Below are positions 26,501-38,274 of a DNA stretch of 64,000 nucleotides, one piece after another. The stretch comes from Cyclospora cayetanensis (lineage: Eukaryota; Apicomplexa; Conoidasida; Eucoccidiorida; Eimeriidae). Every line of letters starts with the position of its first letter. The first letter of the stretch is position 1. The translations under genes were made by a program, and so were the position numbers. The stretch lies in NCBI RefSeq assembly GCF_002999335.1, contig NW_020312756.1, forward strand, positions 62,001-126,000, given 5' to 3'. The notes under the pieces were generated by a model. The model was not told where the DNA came from and searched no databases. It was given only the letters and a program-made list of their open reading frames with translations.

Positions 26501-29500
26501 TGAGGAAGTACAAGATTGGCAGGCGTTACAAACAAGTTTGCAGCTTAAACTAGATGAGATAAACGCAACAAGCACTACGGGAATTTTGAACTTGGTGCTC
26601 TTTAGGTATGGCTGGGGATCGCGACGTCGGTGTTAGGAATACCACCAGTCTTCGAATGCCCCCTGACGCCAACTTTTGTACACCGCCACTTGGCCGTCAG
26701 CAATACTGTGCTTCCTAGCACACAAGAACAAGTCAAGCACTATCAGATACAATATGGTAGCGTGTGTATTCAGAGAAGCAGTTGAACACTGCTGCAAGAT
26801 TCATCGTGTACTATGTATGCCCAGAGGGCATATGCTGCTGGTCGGAGTTGGAGGTAGTGGAAGACAGTCCCTGGCATCTTTTGCGACCAAATTACTGGAG
26901 ATGAATCTCTGCCATCTTCGCGTAACGAGGACCTACACGATTCGAGATTTTCACGAAGAGCTGAAGCATCTAATCGTTAAAGCAGGTGCATTTGATCAAC
27001 AAAAAACGAATATCCGTGCAATGCTTCTTAGAATTTTTGAACACAAATAATACAGTGTTTATGTTACTGTGAGTTGCAGGCCTAGACGGAATCTGCACAA
27101 GTCTCTTACTCACGGATAAAGAGCTGAAGAGTGAAGCATTTTCAGACAGTTTGAACAGCTTACTCGCATCTGGAAAAATTCCGGGAATTCTGGATCCAGA
27201 AAGCCTTGCACAATTGCTTAAAGACCTTCAGCCTGCAGCGGAAGCAGCAAGAGTATCTTCGCAGCCTGACGCCTTGCTTGAATTTTTCCAAACCAGGGTT
27301 AGGGAGAACCTCCACGTGCTCCTCTGTGTTAGTCCAATAGGGAATAAGATACGAGACTACTGCAGGTACGAAGATGAAGCAGGAATGATCCAAAAAGCAC
27401 CGTGCACAAAGCAATAGGTGCGGTCCGAGCTCACTCTTCTCACTACGTAGCCCCAGTACTGGTGGAGCCTAAATTGAGAGGAAAGTGCATGGCAGGTATG
27501 TATTGCGCATTGAGGGCATCAGGATGTTTCCAGCCTTCATCAACGAGACCCTGGTAGACTGGTTTTTTGCGTGGCCCCAAGAGGCACTTGAGGAGGTGGC
27601 AACAGTCCTTCTGGAACCTGCGGACCTGGATCCTGCAAGTAGAGATGCTGTGGCTCGCGCTACTGGCCGTGTCCACATGGATGCCATCAAAGTTGCAAGA
27701 ACGTTTTATCAAAAGACCAAGCGGACAACGTCTATTACACCCACAAAGTTTCTTCAACTTGTTGGTGTGAGCAACAATTGATCAATTCGTAGTCACGGGC
27801 TCCTAGCTATCGTGGGCTTTGCTAAGGTATTGAGCGTCCGATCTTGTCAAACACTTTAAAATGCAGGGTTACTGTAACATGCTTAAGGAGAAACAAGAAG
27901 GAGTCCGAGAGAAAATAAGCAAGATAGCTACAGGCCTTAGTAAGCTGGTGGAGGCGCGGGAGCAGGTGGAGGCAATGAGCGAAGCACTCGAGGCGAAAAA
28001 GGAACATGTTGCAAAAATGCAACGAGAGTGTGATGAGTTGATGGCGATTATCGTGGAAAAACGAACTCTTGCTGACAAGCAAATGAAGCAGGTATTATCA
28101 GCGCTGCATACTGAGATTTCTCAGCTTAAGGTTCTGTCAGCTCGTATTTCCGGTCTCCACGCATTGCAGTATGTGAAAAATGTAAAATCAATGGGTTACC
28201 ACCAGGTAGTTTGCATATATCTTGACTTGAGAACTTTAAAGGTAGCATTCTGTGCAAAAGATCACTGAGTTAGCAGCCAATCTAGATACACAGTGTTCAA
28301 TCTGTTACTCGTAGGTTGAAGCGGACAGCGCCCGCATACAAGCGGAGGAGGTGGAAACTAAGATTCTCTCTGAAGATGCAAGGAGGGACCTTGACAAGGC
28401 TATGCCCGCTCTAGAAGCAGCTATTGACGCACTCGAAAAGCTCGACAAGAAATCTGTTGCGGAAGTTAAAGCTTACACGAAGCCGCCAGGTCCTTGCGAT
28501 GCAGTCAATTTTCTCGGTTTTACTTTGAAGGCAATGGGCACTGCACGGTTTCATTTGAATTGATGATTCGTGCTCATCTGAGCTGTGTTTTGTGTCGTTG
28601 TAGATCTCGTAGTCAAGACCATGGCGGCTGTCATGACCGTCATGGAAAAGTCACCAACTTGGTCTCAGGCAAAAAGTGAATTAAATGACCCAAGCTTCTT
28701 GGGTCGAGTCAAAAATTTTGACAAGGATTCAATAACTAACGCGACACTGAAGAAAATAGAAAAATTTACTAAAGACCCATCCTTTGCGCCTCCCAACGTG
28801 CAAAAGGTATCCCGTGCTGCTGGTGCCCTATGTTTATGGGTACATGCCATGCAAATGTACGCGGAAGTCTACAGAGAGGTTGAACCGAAGCGCCTAAAAC
28901 TGCGCCTTGCAGAAGAGCAGCTTTCGAAAAAGCAAAATGACTTGAAACTCTCTCGAGATCGGTAAGGACTGCGAATGTACGCTAACCAGGGCAGCATCAG
29001 GCACACCACGTACAATTAGCGCCAGTTACGTTTCATCTGAACTAGTCGCGGCTTTGGCTAGATCGGCATGTTTGAGTAGGCTGGATGATATCCAAGCACG
29101 CCTTCAGCAGCTTAACCATCAGCATGATGAAAGCCTACGGAACAAGAGCAACCTGAACAATTCAGCAGAAGAGCTAAGCTTGAAGCTTGGTAGGGCAGAA
29201 AATCTCATCACTGGATTGGCCGATGAGAGAGATCGCTGGGAACTATCCTTGGGAAGTTATCGGACAAACCTGAGCAATATCTTAGGAGATGCCCTTCTGG
29301 GAGCTGCATTCATGTCATATGCTGGCCCATTCACAGCATCTTACAGAGCGCAGCTCGTGAGCATGAGATCACTTGACCATGCAAGAGGCTGCGATCCAAG
29401 TTATGTAATAATGTAGAATAAGAACCTGCTATCGGCACCTACAAAACAGATCGAAATTTGGCTTGCCGCACTGCCAACTACTATTCGTTTGCCCTCAGGT

Positions 29501-32500
29501 AAAAGACCTTTGGACCTGCGAGCTGCGGGGTCTAGATCTACCATGCAGCACGGATTTCAACTTTACAGAGTTCCTTGTTTCACCGCTAGATGTTAGAGAG
29601 TGGCAGTTGAACGGGCTACCAACAGACTCATTTTCAACCGAAAATGGTGTTTTAATGATGAATGCTCCAAAATGGCCGCTAGTTATCGACCCACAGAACC
29701 AAGCGAACCGTTGGATAAGAAAGCTCAAGTCCTCAGAGATCAAGGTAACAAAAGAGACAACAATGCACAAATTGTTGGGTTTTGCACAGCAAGCGTAGCT
29801 GTGCAACAATCCGTTGTAACCGCCCATGTGCCGGCGACGAGTGCTTTAACAGTGCATTGTCACCTGTGGTTTCTGCGCTCTCGACTAGGTTATAGACCCA
29901 GCATCAAAAGACCTTCTACGCATTCTTCACCTCTCAATACAGGCTGGGCATTCTTTACTACTTGAGCGCCTGCAAACGCAGATAGACCCATCACTCGAAC
30001 CGCTGATCACCAAAAATGTCACAGTTGTCAATGGCAGCAAGTTCATCCGCATTGGTATGGTAGTCGACGGATACGAAGCATGTAGATGGGTTTCCTTTTG
30101 GGACGCAGAAGTCTGATAAAGGATGGGATGCTGTTTTGTTCTGTCTACCGCAGGGGACCAACTTGTTCCCTACGAAAACAACTTTTCACTTTGGATGACA
30201 ACTAAGCTGGGCAACCCTCAGTTCCCTGCAGAGATTGAGACCGAAGTCACTTTGATTAACTTTGTAATTATGCAGGACGGCCTAACTGAACAGCTTCTGG
30301 TTAGTGAGAAGAGAAAAGCGCTTTAAATTGGCTAAAATGGATCCTGCTTTTGGATCGTAGGCCAGGCTATTGAAATTTCTCGGTTGTGCGGGAGCTTACG
30401 ACGACTCAGGGAGTTGTCGTCATGAAAGAAGAGCCAAGTTTAGAAGCACATAAGCATGCGCTGGTTTCAAGGCTTGCTGAAGGGCGGAAGCGATTGCAAG
30501 ACGTTGAAGACCAGATTCTTCGACTGCTCACTACTGCACGAGGATGCTTGCTGGATGACTTGGAGCTTATTGAAGCTCTTCAGGTGTGTCCAAAGGTCAC
30601 ATAAACAAAAACCAAAGTGATTGGTATTGCCGACATGTACCAAAAGTACCAACAAATAAACCACATGTCACAAGGCTCAAATGTGCGCCATGCATGAGTC
30701 GCTACGCAGTGTAAGTCCACTCTCTTTGTACAGATTGTGTTGGCGCTGGAACATTATGACTCAGAATTCAAAACGAGTTGCAGCGGACGTAAGTTCCCAG
30801 ATTGATACTTCCGAGCACACTATGAAGAAAATTGACCAGGCACGCGAGGCCTACAGGTAGGCACGTTGCAAGGGTAGTGAATGGAAAGTATTGTAGGCAC
30901 AGAAATACCAGCCCTGGCACGGTAAGTATGATTGTGGCGTTCACCCGAGAAGCGCAAGTTCTCAACTATGATGCGTGCAGACCGTGTGGACACAGAGCAT
31001 CTGTTTTGTACTTTGTGTTACAAGATTTAGCATCGGTAAACTCGATGTATCAATTTTCACTAGAGGCCTACGAAGGCTTGTTTGTGGAATCGATTAGTAA
31101 GGCAAAAGAGTGTACGGGCATGGCAGCGTCGGCAGAGGAACATGTCATGACGATAAACTCAGACCACACACATGCAGTATTCAGGTAAGAAACAGAAAAT
31201 GTGTTTATGTCCTGGTCAACGAGCATCTCAATGTTTCAGCGAATTTGCAGCAACCACTACAGAAAGGCTTATGAATTTGTGGTGGTGATTTTCCTTTCAT
31301 CTAGGCATGCACGACAGGGAGTATTTGAGCGGCACAAGGCTCTCCTGGGCTTGCATCTGTGTGCTAGCATCCTGCTCGCTGATGACCAGCTGAATCGCCA
31401 TGAATACGCTTTCTTATTTACCCGTGGTGCTTTATTGGATGCTCCTTCACCGCCCACTAATCCTGACCCGGAGTGGATCACACCAGCTGCATGGCAACTC
31501 GTTTGTAAGGCTGACCAGCTGGAGGCTTTACAGGGACTACAGAGCTCCGTAGATCAGAACAGCAGGTAGGGTGGCATTTTAAAGTTATTTTGTAGCACCA
31601 GCCATGCTGATTCATTGCATAGCACAGTGAATGCACATTACTGGGTATTCCTGGCCCGTCCTGCGCCTTATTTGTGAAGTATCTGGTCCATATATTGTTT
31701 ATACTGCTTGCAGGGAATGGCGTCGGTGGTTTGGATCAACTGAACCAGAACGGGCCACACTCCCTGGTGACTGGCAAGCCCGCCTAGATGCTCTGCAACG
31801 ACTCATTGTTATTAGATGCCTTCGTCCAGATCGAGTAATCCCTGCAGCATCTCGTTTTGTTGCAGATGCACTGGATGCCAGATTCATAGAAAATATGCCG
31901 CTGGATTGGGAAGATCTGTTTGCTTCCTCGAAAAACACTGTTCCATTGCTCCTTCTTCTATCTGGAGTAGATCCTGTTGGACAGCTCATGACTTTTGCGA
32001 CGTCAAAAAACGCAACCGTCAGTTTCTATATTCAGTTCTTATAATATGCGTATGGAAGCTCCGGCAGTAATTTTAATTGTGTCTGCATGACTGAGTACCG
32101 CTATGCTCGCAACTCTAGTTTTGAGCGAATGTTTGCTTACTGAACAGGTGGTTTCTGTTGCACTGGGCCAGGGTCAGGCAATGCGAGCCGAACAGGCCAT
32201 TCGCGATGGTGCTCGTCATGGCTTTTGGGTTTTCCTAGCAAACTGCCACCTTGCAGTATCTTGGCTTCCGACACTGGAGAAGCTAACCGAAGAGATACTA
32301 AACATGAAACTGCACCCAAATTTTAGGTTATGGCTTAGCTCGGAGCCAACAGAAAATTTCCCCATTGCCCTTTTGCAACGGTAAAGCAAACGATGGTGTA
32401 AACAGCTGGAATCCCTAAATTGGATTTGCCATTGGTGAAGCTAAACCTCCACTTAGCCTAAAGCGAAAGAGATAAAACACACCCGAGTTTTCGCATGATG

Positions 32501-34914
32501 TACTCACCAGTGCACACTGGTGATGTGTAGGTCGACAAAGGTTACTATTGAACGGCCACGTGGCTTGAGAGCAAACCTGCAACGCCTATTGCAACACCGT
32601 ACGGAAGAGGATATGCAGAGAGTTCATGGGGCGGCAGAACGATACCAGCGGCTTTTTTTATCACTATGCTGGTTCCATTCCTTGCTTATCGAGAGAGGGA
32701 AATTCCATAATACTGGATGGACTCGAGATGCTAGCTTTAGCGACAGCGATTTCTTTGTCGGAGACAGCATTATTGCCACGTACTGCGAACAGGTACTGTG
32801 GCAACTTAAGACCTAGAACACAATTTCTGCTACCCTTCACGACTTCGAATTCTCCGGAAGACCACGTATTGCGGTTTTTGCTTTTGCTGTCTTGCATCAG
32901 TCGCCCAGCGAATTCCCATGGGAAGCAGCACGATCACGAATTGTTGGGGCTTGTTACGGGGGCCGGCTTACGGACGAAAGAGACCTGCGACTACTCAGAG
33001 TGTATTGCAATGACTGCTTCAATCCCCAGGTCTTAACCAGAGATTTCAGGTTTCAAGGACTCTCACAGCTCCCCTTACCCGACGATATCTCATTAGTATG
33101 CTAACTCAAACGATGGAATTCCCGGGCAGAATAACTCTCATTCTGCAGCACTAGAAGCAATAAAAGACAGGTTTTTGCCATGGCGCCCCTTGGAGCACTA
33201 CATTCATTATCCATTTGGACTAGAGATGGCGTTTTCATGGAGCCATTTGTGTGTTCATCTGATCAGAATGGCCTGAGACAGTATGCTCGTGATCTGCCAG
33301 CAATAGATTCTCCCGAAATATTTGGTCAGCACATCAATGCTGAAATCTATTCGCAGATAGAGGAAGCAGAAGAACTGTTTACAACACTTTTGAATATTCA
33401 GGCTCCTGGAGCCGATGAATTCGAAAGTGGAGAGGGAAAGTGCCGAGATACCATGGTATTAGTTTTGCACAGTGCTTCGGAAATATGCACCCGCTTCAGT
33501 CCTTTGATCACTGCTGGTCACCAAAGGTAGGGCCGCTAGATTGGCGCGTGACCGCTCATGAAAGCGAAATTTTCACAACCGATGATCATTGATTCTTGCG
33601 CTCAGATACTCAGGTGCTGCGAAAATCTTGAACAAGCCCTTCCAAAATGCCTACAAATGGATCAGATGCAGCACGCTGAACTCGAAAATCCCTCACCTCT
33701 TCGCACTGTGATGTTACAGGAGGCTCAGCGCCTCAACAGACTTCTATCGTGCGCCAAAGAGATGGTTCAAAACTTGCGGAAGGCGATTTCAGGATTCTGC
33801 ACAATGTCAGATGATTTGGAGACGTTGCAATCCTCGTTGCTAAGGGGCGAAGTGCCACACTCCTGGTCCTTTGCTTTCCCGTCGCTCAAGCCCCTCATGT
33901 CATGGACCAACGATTTGGCCGAGCGCGTTGATCAAATTAATAAATGGGGGCTCGTAAGTAATTTAGGTCTAGTCATGCCATATATGCTAGCGTGAATCAG
34001 CTCTTACGGGTGGCTAGCTCCCGACCCACTTCAGGTGAGGGGCAGACTGCGAATCACTGGCTCAATGTATTACCAGTCTGTTTGGCTGGTTGTGGAAGTT
34101 TGCTGCACAAATCCATAATGCTTGACTTTGAAGAGAAAAGGACATGTTTTATGCAAGCTCTATATCATAACACTACTGGATCGGGTTATATATATATATA
34201 TATATATATACATGCCAAATGTAAGTCACACAGCAAATATTTAGCCAACGTGATGCACAATAAACGCTTCAGGAAGGACAACCAAAAGTATTCTGGTTGG
34301 GCGGGCTTACCTACCCCAGCGCCTTCTTGGCAGCTCTGCTGCAGCAATTCGCTAGGAAGAATTCCGTGCCAGTTGATACTATAAGCTTCGAATTCATCGC
34401 GCAGGTAAGGTGTATGTCGGTTATTTGCTACGAACAGCCAAAGGCTGCTTCAACTGCGTGTCAGCAAATATACCGACAGTCATGTATAGTAGCACATGTC
34501 TTGCAAATAGATGCAATACGTCTATGAACCATCACTGACAATGGTATTTTCTGGCTGCAACTTCTTCAGACTGCCTACGACGAAGGCCTGCTACCGTCAC
34601 CACCTCGGGAAGGAGCATACGTAAAGCGTCTGTATCTTGAAGGGGCATCTTGGAATCTTGAGGGCATGGCCCTCAAGGAGCCAGAACCGATGCAGCTGAT
34701 CTGTGAACTCCCCATTGTACACCTCAAGCCAACAACACGCAGGCGCAATTTAACTGAAAAACTGTACATGTGCCCTATATACCAGTATCCATGCCGAAAG
34801 GGGACCATCGACAGACCGTCTTTGGTTACGATGCAAGAAATACGCAGTGGGGCCCAGGACCCATCATTTTGGGTCAAACGAGGCACAGCCATCTTGCTGT
34901 CTACCGCCACTTAG
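11443..34914 (+). CDS. DNAH2: Axonemal dynein heavy chain, DNAH2 type (1-alpha heavy chain of inner-arm dynein I1/f), complete
   Basis: AAA+ microtubule motor of the flagellar inner arm. About 67 exons join in phase to about 13.8 kb of coding sequence (about 4,600 aa; human DNAH2 is about 4,430). Start ATG 11443 (MPEEIMDQ) precedes the first conserved stretch; a second in-frame ATG is 11458. Stop TAG 34912-34914. DNAH2-type features, against recalled family sequence: ELVQRLE...WTRQMKEIL in the tail, [13 protein letters not shown] in the C-terminal third, YLEGASW...[10 protein letters not shown] near the end, and the C-terminus [11 protein letters not shown]. Splice sites fit the family alignment to the residue in many places, for example exon 19382-19499 joined to 19606. 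I assign DNAH2 over DNAH10, DNAH5 and DNAH9 on these blocks; a phylogeny would settle it. It sits between CFAP43 and CFAP44 on the same strand. Confidence 0.9.
20500..21726 (+). other. DNAH2: Dynein linker region upstream of AAA1
   Basis: The linker is the mechanical element that swings over the AAA ring. Visible blocks are [11 protein letters not shown] (exon ending about 20719), [18 protein letters not shown] (exon 20825-20964), [15 protein letters not shown] (exon ending 21331) and [11 protein letters not shown] (exon starting 21441). Family members read EGPVESWL, QVVITASQIQW, VTIEIHARD and FDWLSQLRFYW at the same places. Boundaries of the exons starting near 20600 and 21215, and the end of the 21441 exon, are uncertain. 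Confidence 0.7.
21727..22567 (+). other. DNAH2: Dynein AAA1 module, the main ATPase site
   Basis: Exons 21727-21883, 22039-22255 and 22348-22567. The family lead-in [12 protein letters not shown] is followed by Walker [17 protein letters not shown], the sensor region [18 protein letters not shown], Walker [11 protein letters not shown] with its catalytic glutamate, and [18 protein letters not shown]. All residues needed for ATP hydrolysis are present, so the motor should be active. The intron 21884-22038 cuts the P-loop inside the glycine codon just before the Lys-Thr pair (GG|A, then AAG ACC). Confidence 0.95.
22675..24162 (+). other. DNAH2: Dynein AAA2 module
   Basis: Exons 22675-22950, 23047-23254, 23413-23699, 23799-23892 and 24056-24162. 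It opens with [15 protein letters not shown], a hallmark after AAA1. The P-loop is GNTLSGKST near 23180; the usual dynein form is GPTGSGKT, so the middle glycine is replaced while Lys and the following hydroxyl residue stay. The Walker B strand is [12 protein letters not shown], then LDDNKTLTL and [15 protein letters not shown]2 usually binds ATP structurally without hydrolysis, which fits this divergent loop. Confidence 0.9.
24372..26179 (+). other. DNAH2: Dynein AAA3 module with flanks
   Basis: Exons 24372-24479, 24637-24854, 25065-25302, 25388-25563, 25686-25890 and 25986-26179. The P-loop is [10 protein letters not shown] near 25190 (usual GPVGTGKT). Walker B is CFIDDLNMP, followed by [17 protein letters not shown] and a conserved block with [22 protein letters not shown] closes the module near 26080. 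Both nucleotide-binding motifs are intact, consistent with AAA3 acting as the regulatory ATPase. The codon for the Trp after GS is split across 25563/25686. Confidence 0.9.
26309..27766 (+). other. DNAH2: Dynein AAA4 module
   Basis: Exons 26309-26605, 26774-26985, 27080-27365 and 27523-27766. The lead-in [12 protein letters not shown] is joined by a split Trp codon to the previous exon. The P-loop [14 protein letters not shown] near 26835 is the standard axonemal AAA4 signature. It is followed by [33 protein letters not shown] and the pre-stalk block [11 protein letters not shown]. The Walker B strand (SLLTDKEL) keeps the Asp but lacks the Glu, as in many axonemal chains. Confidence 0.92.
27867..29356 (+). 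other. DNAH2: Dynein stalk coiled coil and microtubule-binding domain
   Basis: Exons 27867-28091, 28315-28499, 28604-28961 and 29080-29356. The outgoing helix CC1 starts with [13 protein letters not shown]. The microtubule-binding domain lies between [11 protein letters not shown] (28460-28499) and VQKVSRAAG (about 28800), with [14 protein letters not shown] in the middle. The returning helix CC2 runs to [13 protein letters not shown], followed by the AAA5 entry [15 protein letters not shown]. The direct reading after KPP at 28500 does not match the family; removing 28500-28603 restores [14 protein letters not shown]. The donor there (GTCCTT) is weak. Confidence 0.9.
29499..30583 (+). other. 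DNAH2: Dynein AAA5 to AAA6 region
   Basis: Exons 29499-29744, 29889-30054, 30154-30299 and 30410-30583. Landmarks are [13 protein letters not shown] and [15 protein letters not shown] (AAA5), [18 protein letters not shown], then [33 protein letters not shown] and [14 protein letters not shown] (AAA6 lead-in). These two modules do not hydrolyse ATP in dyneins. Phase agrees at every join. Confidence 0.9.
30765..34914 (+). other. DNAH2: Dynein AAA6 and C-terminal domain
   Basis: Exons 30765-30856, 30981-31184, 31305-31565, 31714-32017, 32148-32380, 32531-32790, 32901-33095, 33267-33526, 33614-33953, 34273-34404 and 34570-34914. Markers are [50 protein letters not shown] text near 32660, [28 protein letters not shown] and the terminal barrel to [15 protein letters not shown]. 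The end [10 protein letters not shown] followed by a [11 protein letters not shown] segment is what sets DNAH2 apart from the outer-arm chains. Confidence 0.92.
34186..34212. repeat. (TA)n microsatellite in a dynein intron
   Basis: An alternating TA tract of about ten units, starting after GGGT and ending before CATGCC, lies in the intron between exons 33614-33953 and 34273-34404. It does not touch the splice sites. It could serve as a length marker between isolates. Confidence 0.9.
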
Positions 34915-37900
34915 AGGCACACGCAAATTATCTCCCTCTGATGATTTTTTGACAGGGCATGCTAAGCCCTCCAAGAAAGTGTCAGCTTAGATGATGAGGG
35001 CCTCGCAGGATGTCTTCATGCTTCTAAGCATTGAAGCCAAAGTATTTTAGTCATCCACAGTACCTACACCAGCTTATCGATTAGCCGCTTCGATGCAGTG
35101 CATTTCCCGTCTATTTATCTATAGTTAAACAAGCAGGCGTTAAGAACATAAATATGTTAGCATCCTTCAAATGACTGTGTTCTCGAGCTGTATGGTATTC
35201 TCTGTATTGCAACATGTTTAATCAGTAGAAAATACATTAGTGCTAGAAGCACAATACAAGACATCTAGTGTGCCCTACCAGCCCTCATATGCCCGTATAG
35301 CACCAAACACCTGCCCAACGCCCATATGCGCAGACAGTTGGAGCTGCTTGTTTTGTAGATGGCGCTTTCGTAGAAGTGTTTGTGATCGAAGTGTCCCGGA
35401 AAACGTCCTCCAGTGAAGCGTGCGGTTGGAGGGTCCCGCATTCTCCGGCGAGGGCTGAACAGCAGCTGTGTGTATCGCTCGTTGCTTCCAGTCACTTCAC
35501 ACTAGTGGCAGTTTTCAACTCCAGGACTTCTATGACGGGTAGGCTATTGCTGTGTCTACTCGGCCATCCAGGCAATAATCTCGCTGTAACGCTGTTTAAG
35601 GAGCGCGATCAATTGTGTTGCAAAGAAGTGGCTGCTGGCCACAGCCCTCTGTCCATTTCATACTCGATGAAGTAGAAGTTACTAAATATGTGAGAAATGC
35701 TCAGCGAATTATGGTTAAACTCACTGAGTCTGGCTTTCAAGGAATCTCGGAGTGTGGAGGAACTCCTTTTTCCACGGATTATACCGTTCATGACTACTGT
35801 TTAACACAACTGGCCGCCAAAGCTTTTGCACCCACGTGCTTGTTATGTTGTAAACGTGCAAAGAGTTTTCTACAAATAGCAACTGGAAAAACCTTATGGG
35901 CTTCTCCAATAGCATTGCAAATCATATCTATAGTTGCATGCTCACTCGGCCTTTACATTGGACTGGCTCGCCGAAAGCATAGATGCTGATACTTACAATT
36001 CCTTTTTGGCTACGTCGAGCAATGTCCATCTCACACTGCAGTGTTGTGAGGGGCTTTTAAGCGGAAAACCAGATCATCGCGTCAGTAAGCCGCTGGCTAA
36101 AACTGTTTACTTACTAATAGTCCACGGCTTTAACGGATTCATCAGCACTATCAACTTAGACGCTCCAGCTCATGACACTGCCGTAAAAGCTTCTTATGGA
36201 GCTCTAGGGAGATGTGGCCATCATGTGCAGCTGCTGTATGCGCTTAGAGTCCTCATAGTAATGGCAGCTTACAAAACAATAAGGATTCTACAAGCAGCGT
36301 CAGTGTATCTCTTGCCAAGAAACACACGCGCTTTTGGCCAATTATCACTTTCATTTATCGGATCAGTGCGATCCTGTATTCACCGCTGTGGTAGGTATCA
36401 AAGCTCTTCCATGAGCTACTACTTAGGTGCTTTCCTGTTTTGCCCTGTACGCACGAGGCACGCGAAGAACACTTTTACACAATCAGCAAAGAAGCTGATA
36501 CACCACATCTATCTGCTGATAGCATTTCCAACCTGCCAACCAATCCCTCGTACTTGTTATTGTAATGCAAGCATGTTTTTTTTTCGGTGCAAACGTGGCT
36601 GTGATAAGCAGGATATTAAGTGGAGGTGCAGACTTCATCTGTAAAAGTTTATTCGTAGTCAACGTCAAAAAGCACCGCATGAATGTTAGTCTTGCATTTT
36701 TGACCTAGCAGTCAAGGATGAGCGAACTCATTGTATATGAATCTAATTAGAGGCGAGAGGGGACTGCAGTTTCATGGATCATAGTTTTCTAAGTTCTCGT
36801 TGGCGAGCAGTTTGGCATCAGATGCGTGAGTTGCCACAGAGGCAAGTTCTGAATCCCCCATGTGCTTTTTGGCCCTGAGGTGACGTTCTCTCCAGCTATG
36901 GGCGTGGGCCTGTACACTTAATTTCATGCAACTTTAGATCTGAACTCAAGCTACTCCTCGCTGTGTATGGCGATTGTGTAGTCCAATATGGGTTATATTA
37001 GCGCTGAAGCTTTTGTGGAACAAAGCTTGTAATCATGTCTTATGCTGCCATAGTACTGGAGTCATGTGGTGTATGAGGTTGTCAATCGCACCTTCTGGTG
37101 GGGTGTGCCAAACGGATATGATTAGTACCCCTGTAGGGGCTTATACACATGATCCCTTAGAATTTTCAAATATTTGACTCAGTATTTCTTGGATAAAGCC
37201 CATTGTGCTGGGGTCGCTGAATTTGCTTGTAGAGCATTAGGACTGCTTGCAACTGGATTGCATGCAAATCTGATCTTTGGGGCTGAATGTTAGATGCAGC
37301 TATCTAAAAAATATACCTGGCCACGGAAGGACATTCTCAAAAACTTCAAAAGAAAGTGGTGCTAATTAGGCACAAACAAGGGGGCTTTGTGTATACTAGT
37401 TCCGAGGTATTAGGACTGTGAGGCTATGGTTCTTTAACGACACTACCTTTGTAGAGGCTCAGTGACAAGCGTCAGCCCATGACCTCAGTTGGCTTTTCAA
37501 TACTGGTAAAACTGTACTACTAGTGGAGATATTACACTCTTTTTAGTGAACCAATGAAGAGTCCAAGGTTCCATTCCACTCTGACGTCCTATCTACAATG
37601 GGACTTTTGCAGCTAATGCATTCCTCAAGGCACATTCTGCATATTCAACAGCTCCTAGCATCCTCTCTTTCACAAGTGGAGACTCATTAATCGGATTAAG
37701 AGAGGGGTGAGTGGGTGTCCTCATTCTGCCCTACATTTTCCGGTCTCGCGTGCCTCAATTCCGGGTAGGTTAAGAAAGATTAGTGTCGTGGTGCCGGAAG
37801 AGTTGAAAGAACGTGCTAAGAGTAAGCACTATTTTATGCAGCCTCGTGATACCTCCAGCGACTGCTCTGCTGCTTCCTCCTTAATGAAGAGACGGTTCGC

Positions 37901-38274
37901 CTGCAGGTCTCGATGCATATAAAGCCAACGCCAACAGTCTTCCATTTAGCTTTCAGCAATTTTACGTTTGTTTGGCTCATGGTACATTCATTTGTGCGCG
38001 CAGGAAGATAGTATCGGTGGCCTGAGTCGAAACAGTGGATCCCTGACAATGCAAGTGTATGCCCCCCATGGCAGTAGCCTTCTTTTTCGATGCTGTTCCA
38101 ACGTCTGCACGGCTGGATTTAGCACCATGAGGCACATCTAATGTCCGTGCTTGGTTGAAACTGTAGTTTAGGAAACCGTCAAATTAGTTTGAGTAAACAG
38201 CGTTGCCGGCAACTGCTCTAGCTTTATTTGGATTTATTCGCTTTGGCATGAGGCACCTCTAGTCGAATTGCCTA
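34915..38274. other. Intergenic region between the dynein heavy chain and CFAP44
   Basis: This 3.4 kb carries the dynein 3' flank and the CFAP44 5' flank. It contains one long unexplained open frame (see the next entry). Nothing else resembles a gene. An additional 5' exon of CFAP44 could hide here, because other CFAP44 proteins have a longer N-terminus than the one starting at 38275. Confidence 0.55.
36261..36644 (+). CDS. Possible hypothetical ORF inside a 236-codon stop-free run
   Basis: The frame is open from 35934 (just after an in-frame TAG) to the stop at 36642-36644. The first ATG is at 36261, giving 127 residues starting MAAYKTIRILQA. The product would be basic, Cys-rich towards the C-terminus (NCxC and CKRGC clusters) and has a hydrophobic stretch around VYLLIVHGF upstream of the ATG. 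I recognise no family. It may be a real small gene, an exon of something else, or a chance opening. Confidence 0.2.
   Translation: MAAYKTIRILQAASVYLLPRNTRAFGQLSLSFIGSVRSCIHRCGRYQSSSMSYYLGAFLFCPVRTRHAKNTFTQSAKKLIHHIYLLIAFPTCQPIPRTCYCNASMFFFRCKRGCDKQDIKWRCRLHL

Noticed and set aside
28500..28563. Direct read-through after KPP in the dynein microtubule-binding domain
   Set aside because: The sequence leaves the family alignment at once and ends in a stop; removing 28500-28603 restores the conserved helix.
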